64,000 bases of DNA from an uncultured Lachnospiraceae bacterium (GTDB taxonomy: Bacteria > Bacillota > Clostridia > Lachnospirales > Lachnospiraceae): NCBI GenBank assembly GCA_946414885.1, contig CAMKQH010000010.1, forward strand, positions 1-64,000. Direction: 5' to 3'. Of the stretch, positions 8,037 to 15,699 are shown piece by piece. Below the pieces are notes generated by a model that saw only the letters and a program-made list of their open reading frames with translations, was not told the origin of the DNA and searched no databases. Within the stretch, counting starts at the first letter, position 1. The number at the start of each line of letters is the position of its first letter. A program made the translations under genes and the position numbers.

Positions 8037-8092
8037 ATAAGGAGGTTTGAAGCACCGATTTTTCAAAGTTCACCTATTGGTCCACCTTTTAT
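8037..8092. repeat. Dispersed element R (best copy)
   Basis: AGGTTTGAAGCACCGATTTT TC followed by AAGTTCACCTATTGG is about 40/41 identical to 22769-22826. It contains TTTGAA/TTCAAA arms around a 10-nt centre. It lies 29 bp from the tRNA-Leu fragment of scar C and 80 bp after the stop codon at 8172. The rest of the 7506-8171 gap is scars B and C and featureless AT-rich DNA. Confidence 0.65.
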
Positions 8093-8171
8093 CGCCAAAA
8101 CATCATCTTTTTTCTATGGGCATCCAAATCTGTATAATTCTGTTTTTCCTTTCATTATTGGCAATTAGCCT

Positions 8172-9200
8172 TTATTTTATGATCCTAAACCTCTTTTTCC
8201 GAAGTATTATGATTCCACCAGCAGATACAAATATGACAACCAAAACAATCAAAATCCACCGCCACGCAATTGATTCTTTTGCATTCTCATCTTTTTGTGG
8301 ATCTGGCGTGTTTTCAGTCACGGCGACAATTTCGGGAACTTCTTCCAGTTTTTCCGCCGGTTTCTCCGTATCCGTCTGCTCCTCTTCCTTCTTTTTATTA
8401 TCTTCTTTTATCTGTTCCCTGCGGTTTTCTGCAGACGGATAATAATTGGAACGGACGCCATCCACGGCTTCGCCTCCAGGTTCGCCGATCCGTGACAGAT
8501 TCAGCCAATATCTGGTCTCGTCATTCAGCTTTTCATACACCGCCAGCTTTTCCTCTATAATCTCCGCGGCCAGTACGTATTCTTCCTGTGTGAAATAAGA
8601 ATGGTAATATCGGATAAACTGGCAGCCAAAAATTTCCGCCTTTTCCGTCATGTCTAAGCTTAAAATCAGATTTGGATCTTCGTTGTTCTTCTTTATGTCG
8701 AACGGATTTTTCCGATATTCCTCCAAAAGACTTACGTATCCGTCTTCCCTGGAGAGAAGTTCGTAAAAAATATCAGAATTTAGTTCGGCATACTTAAAAA
8801 ACAAATCGTAACGCTCTTCAGAATCATTGTAGGTTGTAATTAGGTGAAGCCAGGGCCATTTCTGCATTAATGCGGCAAGTTCCTTGGAAGTCATCTTTTC
8901 AAGCACGTCCGCCGGCGGATTTAAAATGTCCGTAACCACGCCTGCGCCAAATTCCTTTAGCATATCCTTCCATTCATCGCTCACCACGGGTCGCAGGTGT
9001 CCGAATTCGTCTTCCAGTAATTTGTCATCCAAAAAACGCACCGGGTATTCCATTTTCTCATGCCATCGGTTTTTTAATTCTTCTGGTGTCACGGCCTTCA
9101 CGCGCGTACCATACCCAAACACAACCAACAATACGGACAAAACAAACAAGATTCTTCTGACGTCTTGAATTTTCTGACGTATTACGCTTTTCCATTCCAT
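8172..9200 (-). CDS. Exported membrane-anchored protein, paralogue of the adjacent amidase-like protein
   Basis: The 342-aa product has a signal-type helix (about residues 18-37), an extracellular domain of about 210 aa, a charged Glu/Lys/Thr linker and a C-terminal helix (WRWILIVLVVIFVSAGGIII) with a basic tail. The extracellular domain shares a pattern with the protein at 9211-10422: DILNPP, LAALMQKWPWLHLITTY, NSDIFYELL-R-DGY-SLLEEYR, AEIFGCQFI. The two are therefore paralogues with different C-terminal ends. The family is not recognised. The start at 9200 has AGGAAG upstream, overlapping the previous stop, so the genes are coupled. Confidence 0.65.
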   Translation of the reverse strand: MEWKSVIRQKIQDVRRILFVLSVLLVVFGYGTRVKAVTPEELKNRWHEKMEYPVRFLDDKLLEDEFGHLRPVVSDEWKDMLKEFGAGVVTDILNPPADVLEKMTSKELAALMQKWPWLHLITTYNDSEERYDLFFKYAELNSDIFYELLSREDGYVSLLEEYRKNPFDIKKNNEDPNLILSLDMTEKAEIFGCQFIRYYHSYFTQEEYVLAAEIIEEKLAVYEKLNDETRYWLNLSRIGEPGGEAVDGVRSNYYPSAENRREQIKEDNKKKEEEQTDTEKPAEKLEEVPEIVAVTENTPDPQKDENAKESIAWRWILIVLVVIFVSAGGIIILRKKRFRIIK

Positions 9201-9210
9201 AAGCTTCTTC

Positions 9211-10422
9211 CTATCTGTAAACATTATAATTTGACAGTGCGTTATAATACGTGGCTACTTCGCTGAGTGGGGAGTCATATAAGGCCATGCCTCCAATCTT
9301 CGACCTTACGTAGATGCCCGTAGCTCCAGCTGGGGTACTAATTACAACCGCTGAATGATTGATGGCATTTGTATTGTTATCATAAAAAACAATCTTATCC
9401 CCCACTAGCGGCGTAACGTTGTGACCTACGTAAGTGACTTCAGAACTCCCCATATAGGTTGAAGGAGAATCCAGCCAAAAATCATTTGAGGAACTGTTCC
9501 ATATCCACGCAAATGAATGACAGTTATATTTTGGGGAAGAATGTGCCACCATGGTCCAATTGTATGCTATGCTTCCGTCCAAACTGTTTCTTTTTTGAGC
9601 AGTGTAATCATTTGCGTACCATCTAAGGCAACTGGAATATACACTGTATTTATGATACGTTCCAGGGGTAAACCATATTGTATCCCCACAGATGGATCTT
9701 GTAATTGGTGCAGAAAGTGCCGTGAATCCGTATTCCGTTCGCGAAGGATTCGTTATGTCTTGAGAATCCGACGTACCGTCGCTTCCTTCTCTGGATTCAT
9801 TTTCAAAACTTAAATAAAGCTTTGTGTCATAATAAATCAAGTTAGAGTATATGTCCTGCTTTTCTTCCTTGACTTGGTTTGCCAGCATTCTCTCCTCTGC
9901 ACTAAAATTTTCAATATTAAAATTGATAAACTGACATCCGAAAATTTCAGCATTTACGGCTTGATTAAGCTTCCAAATCACATACGGGTCACTGTTTAAC
10001 AAATCCAGGTCAACTGCAGTATCCCTATATGCTTCTAACAGACACATTATGCCATCGCTTCGCAACATAAGCTCATTAAATATGTCCGAATTACGCATGT
10101 ACGCAAAAAATAACTGCCTGTTTTCAAATTCATAAGTAGGCAACACCCACAAATACGGATATTGTAACATTAATTCCGCCAGTTTCTCAGAACTATATGA
10201 AATCAATAATTCCTGTGGTGGGTTTAAAATGTCAAACATGTCTTCCATACCATAATCATACCATTCTTCGCTCTCCGTGCTAATGGGATAATCGTTAGTC
10301 TCATACCACAATTGCTTTAGTTCTACTTTGTTGCTAGCTTTTGCCACTTTACCAAAAGTGATGCACAAAATAATGATTGCGATAGTGGTCATACATATTC
10401 TAAAAAAATAATTCTTTTTCAT
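9211..10422 (-). CDS. Secreted protein with paralogous N-domain and C-terminal papain/CHAP-like amidase domain
   Basis: The 403-aa product has a signal peptide (MKKNYFFRICMTTIAIIILC...VAKAS). Its N-domain is shared with 8172-9200 (DILNPPQELL, LAELMLQYPYLWVLPTYEF, NSDIFNELMLRSDG, AEIFGCQFI). The C-domain (about 250-403) carries KYNCHSFAWIW and INHSAVVIS, which I read as the Cys nucleophile and His of a papain-fold (NlpC/P60 or CHAP-like) hydrolase; GDKIVFYDN fits the usual gating strand. Peptidoglycan or peptide cleavage outside the cell is likely, but the substrate is unknown. A strong AAGGAGGT precedes the ATG. Confidence 0.65.
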   Translation of the reverse strand: MKKNYFFRICMTTIAIIILCITFGKVAKASNKVELKQLWYETNDYPISTESEEWYDYGMEDMFDILNPPQELLISYSSEKLAELMLQYPYLWVLPTYEFENRQLFFAYMRNSDIFNELMLRSDGIMCLLEAYRDTAVDLDLLNSDPYVIWKLNQAVNAEIFGCQFINFNIENFSAEERMLANQVKEEKQDIYSNLIYYDTKLYLSFENESREGSDGTSDSQDITNPSRTEYGFTALSAPITRSICGDTIWFTPGTYHKYSVYSSCLRWYANDYTAQKRNSLDGSIAYNWTMVAHSSPKYNCHSFAWIWNSSSNDFWLDSPSTYMGSSEVTYVGHNVTPLVGDKIVFYDNNTNAINHSAVVISTPAGATGIYVRSKIGGMALYDSPLSEVATYYNALSNYNVYR

Positions 10423-10717
10423 ATAGATAAACCTCCTTTAAAATATAATCGCCATTACGATTCTTTTGGCATTCTACCCCATTCTCCGGCTTATTATCTA
10501 GCCCTTTTTACCCAAATCGGAAATTCGCCGAGACATCCAATTCCAACCATATATTTCTGTCCATTATATATAATTTACGGCTGTTGAATTATCATATAGA
10601 ATGGATAAGGTTCCTCTAAAGCTTTTGCTAAAGCCTCTGTATATTTATGTTTATATACTTGATCAAGCATGCGTAAGGAAGATCAAGCATACCTGCGGCG
10701 TATGAAAACAACCCTTA

Positions 10718-13009
10718 TTACTTTTGTTCTTCTAAATACAGCCAGGTGCGGTTTCTCAGGTGTTCCGACAGCGCTGCGCCGTCGATCCTGCCGGCAAGGT
10801 AATCCCTAAACTCCTCGTCGAACACGCTTTGCAATCCAGTTGGGAAGGATTTCCTGACCACCCCGTTTTCAATCAGGCCGTACAGGAAAGGCAGGTCCGC
10901 CTCCCGGTCAAGCACCGGCATGAAACTCGCGTTGGGCGTGCCGTCCTCCGCCGCGGACTTCGCCGTGCGTTCATAGCTGTTGATCTGCTCTTCAAACACG
11001 TCCTTCCGGACGGGAAGCATCAGCGTCACGTCCCTCATGGCCTCCGCGGATAGGTAAACCCTCAGGAACGTGTACGCGATCTTCTTTTCCTCGTCCGTCG
11101 CCGTGGACCGCATCGCCAGCGGCGCCTGCGCCACCAGGTAGTGCCTTCCCCCCTCCTTCGTGGGGTAGCCGACGACCTGCTCGCCGTCCGCCTCCAGCCT
11201 CCTTCGAAGCCGGAACGCCATTGCCGGCATCAGCACGTACGCCGTTTCGCAAAGGACCTCCCCTTCCCGCAGCGCCTTGCCGTCCTCCGGCGGCGGACAC
11301 TTCGCCGCCTTCTTGGAAAGCCTTAGCACGCGTTCAAATTCCTTCGTTCCAAAGACTGATTCCCCCGTCGCCGCGTCAAAGTAATAATTGTCCTCAAGTC
11401 CGTTCTGCAGCGCATCAAAAAAATGCTCCCTCCAGTCCACGGACGCGGTTATTCCCTCATAGGTGAACGCCGCACCCTTCCACTTCTCCAGGGCGTCCAG
11501 AAATCCCCCGTAATCCCAGTCGGACGGCGCGCCTTCCGACACGATCAGCGTGTCAACGTAGAAGTCCCTCACGATCCCGTACGTCACGCCCCCGATCTTT
11601 CCAAACTCCAGGGTCTTGGGAATCATTTCCTCCGCAAGGCGCGTCTGCTCCAAAAACCCGTCCAGCGGCTGCCAAAGGTGCTCCAGGTTCTTAAAGCCCG
11701 TCAGCTCCGTGTCAACCAGAACGGGCCCCGTTCCGGCCCCAAGCTGGGTCAGCAGGCTCGTCTCGTCGTAATCGTCCTTTAGGATTACGGCGTATCCCGG
11801 ATACGCCTTCTTGAAATAGGTGGCCGCAACCTCGTATTTTTCCCTGTTGTACGGGGAGACGGCGATCGTGACCGACGGCAGCTCCTTCCTTTCCTCCGTC
11901 GGCTTGAGCAAAAGGTAGTTTAATCCCTCCTTCGTGTCGTAGAGCAGGCCGACGGAGCCGTCCTCCGCGAAGTTTAGTCCGTAGGCGTTTTTCGGAAAGA
12001 TCCCGTGGTTGGACCACTGGTAGATCGCCCGGGACTTCTTGGTCTTTGCGTCGTAAACCCAGATCCCGGAACGGTCGCACCACGCGACCTTTGTGTCGCT
12101 TATCGGCGCTGCGCAATATATGTACGACTTCATTTTGTTTATGACCTTTTCCTCCTTCGACACGGTCAATTCGCGCAGCGTTCCGCTTTCCAGGTCCGCT
12201 TCGTAAAACCTTTTCCCATCTTGTTCAAAGTTTATGCTTGAATCGCATATTGCAACGCGTCCTCCCTCAAAGGTACACGTTTTGGGCCCCCAGCCTCCCA
12301 TTCGGTTTTCCAGGTCTGCTTCGAATATCTTCTCTCCTTCCGGTGAAAGGATTGCGTAGGCACACATCCCGTTGTTCCGGTGAAAGGTCACGTGAATGTT
12401 CCCCTCCGCGTCTTCCATCACGGAATCAAGAAGCTGCCTTATGCCGAGCTTCCCCTCAACGCAGCGCGTCTTTTGAAAGTTTTCGTCCAGCTCGTAAAAC
12501 CAGTACTTGGAAGGCTTTCCGTCCTTGACCTCAAAGCGACACGCAATGTATCCCTTTTTACCGGAAATCGGCCCCATAGCGTGATCCTGAATTCCCACCC
12601 GATCTGGATCTTCTTCCAACTTAAAGGAAAACGGTTCTCCCTCTGCCGTAACGCCGCTTACGCTACTCCAGGCATCCTGAATTCTGCCCTTAAAGGCGTG
12701 CGACTTAAAAAGCACGCATCCCCCTTCCCCCACGATGAAGCTTTGAAAGCCACCGCTTTGCTCTCCTTCCGCGATTACCCTCTCCACGGGGAGGTTTAGG
12801 ACGGCTTGAAGGTCATCCAGGGAATTGTCGCCTTGGACTTCGTCAGACGAATCCTCAAGGAATAAAAACCCAGACGTTTCGGCCGAAGACGCGCCGTCTG
12901 TCTTGTCCTGCCCTTTTACGGAGCCGTCCTTCCCAAGGCATCCGCCAAGCATGAGCAATATTGCTATTCCCAAAATCTCCACTAGTTTTACTTTTTTTTG
13001 ATCCTTCAT
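10718..13009 (-). CDS. Orphan extracellular solute-binding lipoprotein (family 1-like), copy 1
   Basis: The 763-aa product has a lipobox (LLMLGGC, Cys about residue 24). A middle part of about 300 aa has repeated strand motifs like a beta-propeller. The C-terminal half (about 385-763) resembles family 1 solute-binding proteins (VAATYFKKAYPGYAVIL, LLTQLGAGTGPVLVDTE, WQPLDGFLEQ, EKKIAYTFLRVYLSAEAM). It is clearly paralogous to 15700-18012 (both end HLxNRTWLYLEEx-K). No ABC permease or ATPase is next to either copy, so it may sense ligand rather than import. GC content is visibly higher than in its paralogue. It follows the small Cys/His protein by 22 nt. The 295-bp gap downstream (10423-10717) has only two GATCAAGCAT repeats. 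Confidence 0.75.
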   Translation of the reverse strand: MKDQKKVKLVEILGIAILLMLGGCLGKDGSVKGQDKTDGASSAETSGFLFLEDSSDEVQGDNSLDDLQAVLNLPVERVIAEGEQSGGFQSFIVGEGGCVLFKSHAFKGRIQDAWSSVSGVTAEGEPFSFKLEEDPDRVGIQDHAMGPISGKKGYIACRFEVKDGKPSKYWFYELDENFQKTRCVEGKLGIRQLLDSVMEDAEGNIHVTFHRNNGMCAYAILSPEGEKIFEADLENRMGGWGPKTCTFEGGRVAICDSSINFEQDGKRFYEADLESGTLRELTVSKEEKVINKMKSYIYCAAPISDTKVAWCDRSGIWVYDAKTKKSRAIYQWSNHGIFPKNAYGLNFAEDGSVGLLYDTKEGLNYLLLKPTEERKELPSVTIAVSPYNREKYEVAATYFKKAYPGYAVILKDDYDETSLLTQLGAGTGPVLVDTELTGFKNLEHLWQPLDGFLEQTRLAEEMIPKTLEFGKIGGVTYGIVRDFYVDTLIVSEGAPSDWDYGGFLDALEKWKGAAFTYEGITASVDWREHFFDALQNGLEDNYYFDAATGESVFGTKEFERVLRLSKKAAKCPPPEDGKALREGEVLCETAYVLMPAMAFRLRRRLEADGEQVVGYPTKEGGRHYLVAQAPLAMRSTATDEEKKIAYTFLRVYLSAEAMRDVTLMLPVRKDVFEEQINSYERTAKSAAEDGTPNASFMPVLDREADLPFLYGLIENGVVRKSFPTGLQSVFDEEFRDYLAGRIDGAALSEHLRNRTWLYLEEQK

Positions 13010-13031
13010 GCCATCCCTTGCCTCCAGGAGT

Positions 13032-13355
13032 TTAGTAATAATATGGAGCTATTCCGCAATTTGCATGCATTATGGCAAAATCCGAGCTAGAGTATGGATG
13101 CTCGTAATCTATGTATCCACAAGCAGTACATCTTGGATACACGGTTTTTATTACCTTATAAATGTGGCAGGTGACTATCGCATTATTATGCTCATACGGA
13201 TGGGTGGATATTGGTATGTTTTGATATCCGTCATGCGTCGCATTAAAAGTGTGATTCACGCAGCCTCTTCCCTCTGCGCGGACGGTTACGGGAGTCAAAA
13301 TGCCACAAGCAAAAACTATTATTGTCGTACAAATAGCCAAAACCATTTTTCTCAT
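13032..13355 (-). CDS. Small exported Cys/His-rich protein, copy 1
   Basis: The 107-aa product has a signal peptide ending near VTVRAEG. The mature part carries the motif seen also in 18053-18385: N/S-ATH, a SxHP-type loop (ISTHP), TCHIY, and VYPRCTACGYIDYEHPYSS. The CxxC, CH and conserved His suggest a zinc-ribbon-like metal site outside the membrane. The family is not recognised. The start at 13355 is preferred over 13379 because GAGAGGG lies 7 nt upstream. A sigma-A promoter lies at 13379-13408. It precedes the solute-binding lipoprotein with a 22-nt gap, probably one operon. Confidence 0.65.
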   Translation of the reverse strand: MRKMVLAICTTIIVFACGILTPVTVRAEGRGCVNHTFNATHDGYQNIPISTHPYEHNNAIVTCHIYKVIKTVYPRCTACGYIDYEHPYSSSDFAIMHANCGIAPYYY

Positions 13356-13378
13356 GTACAAACCCTCTCTTTCTAACA

Positions 13379-13408
13379 ATGATAAATACTTTCTTCAAAC
13401 AGTGTCAA
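13379..13408 (-). promoter_or_regulatory. Sigma-A promoter for the small exported protein/lipoprotein operon
   Basis: TTGACA (13403-13408) and TATCAT (13379-13384) are separated by 18 bp on the minus strand, 24 nt before the chosen start codon. Confidence 0.65.
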
Positions 13409-13530
13409 TTCATTTTTCCCAAAACATTGGACTCACCTCACTCCATCTTTTCCCTCAAGTTTTTTCTGTCTCCTTTACAATCTTTCTTTTCACGAATCTT
13501 TACCTACATGATAAGCACCCTTCAAATAAA

Positions 13531-13965
13531 TCAACATTTCACAAACCGACAAAATAAACCTTTAGATCTCGAAATACCTTTTAAAACCTTATTTCCATAT
13601 CTATATAAGTTTCCTAGAATGTATTCAGCGATTTCCTTACTATCCTCATCATCTTTTAATTGAAATTCCTTTCGAAACCATTCTACGACTTCACCATATG
13701 CCATCTCGTAATCGTGTTTCTTTACTTCATTTAGTAACTTTTCCGAAATATCTTTTATATATTCATGAAAAAACTCTTGTCCTTTTTCTGATAATATATA
13801 TTTATCCTCATATTCGTTATCCTTTATTGTAAATCCCAATTCGATGCATTCTTTTGTTAATGGATATTCATTTATTTCATCTTCCCAATACCCTAAAGAA
13901 AACGTATAAAAACCAAGAATCAATTCTATTGCTTCTGCATATGTAAATATTGAGTTATCAGCCAT
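13531..13965 (-). CDS. Uncharacterised protein next to the CBASS-like pair
   Basis: The 144-aa product is soluble, acidic and helical. The segment YEDKYILSEKGQEFFHEYI looks like the wing and last helix of a winged-helix fold, but I do not recognise the family. GGAGG lies 5 nt before the ATG. It starts 65 bp after the 4TM gene, in the same direction, so it may belong to the CBASS-like operon as an accessory or regulator, or be a separate gene. AT-rich base use matches the CBASS pair and differs from the GC-richer lipoprotein gene downstream. Confidence 0.55.
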   Translation of the reverse strand: MADNSIFTYAEAIELILGFYTFSLGYWEDEINEYPLTKECIELGFTIKDNEYEDKYILSEKGQEFFHEYIKDISEKLLNEVKKHDYEMAYGEVVEWFRKEFQLKDDEDSKEIAEYILGNLYRYGNKVLKGISRSKGLFCRFVKC

Positions 13966-14030
13966 TTTTCCTCCAATTTGTATTCGTCTAAATTGTTAAG
14001 GTAATTAGTACTCCTACTAATTTAACCTAC

Positions 14031-14780
14031 TCACTTAACCATATGCGACAATATTTGCTTCCATTGTTCACCCAACTTATCGTTATTCTTCTTAAAAATC
14101 TTTCCATCAAGCCTGATCTTATAATGAGCCTTTATTGCCTCATACTCTACTGCATACGCTAAAAGAGTGGCTTCTTTACCTTTTTCAATATTCCTTGGGG
14201 CTATCATAACCGAATATCCATCTCTATACAAATCATCCATCCGTAATTTGTAAAAAACAAGTTGTACGGTATCCACAAGTACATAGGATGAAAAAGCCGT
14301 CTGCGCAATGATAATCAAAAAATCAGAATCTGGCAAAAAACGCCATGACACAACCAGAACAGCTATCGCGATGGCTGATTTAATGAAACTTAGTGGCATC
14401 ATTTTCCCCGCGATTTCTTTGCTAAACATATTACTTTCCAATAAATTTAACATATATTTTTCTATAGATGCTTCGTTTGGGTTATTGTAATACTCTTCCG
14501 TTTCAAGTTCCGAAAGCCTTGTTTCCAACCCATTCTCAATGGCATTCTTTCTTCGCGCCTTCTCTGCCTCGTACCAAAAGTATCCGTCATCAATAACGCT
14601 GATTAAAAAAAAGAAAATTGCCGAAATAATCTGGATGATAATTGCGACAGACACAATGGTTGAATTAACGAAAAATGCTACTATCGCAAAAATAACGTCT
14701 ATGCTAAATAAAATCTTTTCAATTTTATCAAGAATATTGGGAATCCTATAAAGGTTACTTACATCGTCTCTTCTACTCAT
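14031..14780 (-). CDS. Four-helix membrane protein, candidate CBASS effector (S-4TM-like)
   Basis: The 249-aa product has two N-terminal membrane helices (about residues 25-63), a soluble segment, two more helices (about 128-175) and a cytosolic C-terminal part (about 180-249). It starts 3 nt after a CD-NTase-like gene, with GGAGATATAAAAT before its ATG. In CBASS, a cyclase next to a membrane protein with four helices (SMODS-associated 4TM effectors) kills the infected cell by membrane damage when the nucleotide signal binds. The assignment rests on topology and context; sequence similarity to S-4TM is not proven here. Confidence 0.6.
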   Translation of the reverse strand: MSRRDDVSNLYRIPNILDKIEKILFSIDVIFAIVAFFVNSTIVSVAIIIQIISAIFFFLISVIDDGYFWYEAEKARRKNAIENGLETRLSELETEEYYNNPNEASIEKYMLNLLESNMFSKEIAGKMMPLSFIKSAIAIAVLVVSWRFLPDSDFLIIIAQTAFSSYVLVDTVQLVFYKLRMDDLYRDGYSVMIAPRNIEKGKEATLLAYAVEYEAIKAHYKIRLDGKIFKKNNDKLGEQWKQILSHMVK

Positions 14781-14783
14781 ATT

Positions 14784-15560
14784 TTATATCTCCGGAAATG
14801 CTTTTTTAATTTCTTCCAAAGCGGAATAAGGTTTACCTTGATCTTCAAAAGAAATCGCCTTGTTTATATGTTCAATTGCCATGTTCACCTTTGAATAATC
14901 TGTTTTGTATTTTATTTTTCCAAGACCAGCTTTTACATAATCGACATATGTGGTTGACGCATAATACTCATACATCAAATCATTTGCAATGGTCTTTTCA
15001 AGCTCAAACGATGCTATGTCTCTTAAATTCTTTTGAATGTTCCAATGCTTTAACAAACGGACAACCGGCTTGATCTTACTTCCATTATTCTTATTGCATT
15101 CCACAAGCGTATTGCTAAACCCGTCTGGATCCGTTATCATCCACTCCGACTGATTCCGCGGAATATAGTATAATAATCCATACACCCTATAGGCTGGTGT
15201 CAGTTCAAATTTAATATGTTGTAGTTCTAACACGATTGTCGGGTTTGATTGATAAATCTCTGAAGAACTATAGTACCGCTCGGCAAAACTCTTCAGTTTG
15301 TTTAAATAAGTCTGCGGCTTGTAATTATTCAAATTATCAAATACAACCATCAAATCAATATCTGATTTTTCATCTGCTTTTCTGGGCAATATAGTCTCCC
15401 TGTCATATGAACCAAAGACCTTCTTCTCCTTTACCTCATTCCCAAAACATAAACTCAACCTGCTTTTTATAGCATCTAACGATGTAGCTACATGGTCTTT
15501 TTCATAACTAGACAAGACCAACTCACTCGCCAAATTCTGTAAATACGAATTAACGGACAT
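14784..15560 (-). CDS. CD-NTase-like nucleotidyltransferase (CBASS cyclase candidate)
   Basis: The 258-aa product has the Pol-beta-type nucleotidyltransferase core: VFGSYDRETILPRK, then the metal pair SDIDLMVVFD (about residues 64-73), and a third acidic residue in IKFELTPAY (about 113). This is the pattern of SMODS/CD-NTase enzymes that make cyclic oligonucleotides. It is shorter than the typical 300-400 aa, so the C-terminal helical part is reduced. The next gene, 3 nt on, encodes a 4TM protein, giving a minimal type I CBASS layout without Cap2/Cap3 genes. GAGAGG lies before the ATG at 15560. The intended product nucleotide cannot be inferred. Confidence 0.75.
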   Translation of the reverse strand: MSVNSYLQNLASELVLSSYEKDHVATSLDAIKSRLSLCFGNEVKEKKVFGSYDRETILPRKADEKSDIDLMVVFDNLNNYKPQTYLNKLKSFAERYYSSSEIYQSNPTIVLELQHIKFELTPAYRVYGLLYYIPRNQSEWMITDPDGFSNTLVECNKNNGSKIKPVVRLLKHWNIQKNLRDIASFELEKTIANDLMYEYYASTTYVDYVKAGLGKIKYKTDYSKVNMAIEHINKAISFEDQGKPYSALEEIKKAFPEI

Positions 15561-15699
15561 AACTTTTTACCTCTCCCAATATATTTTTACCTTTTAATTT
15601 CCATTCTTCCATCACGGGCAAATGAATATTTGACGGTTTAATGATCGTCTATCGTTTAATTCTGAATCTTTCGCAATTCTTATGTATAAACAACCCCTA

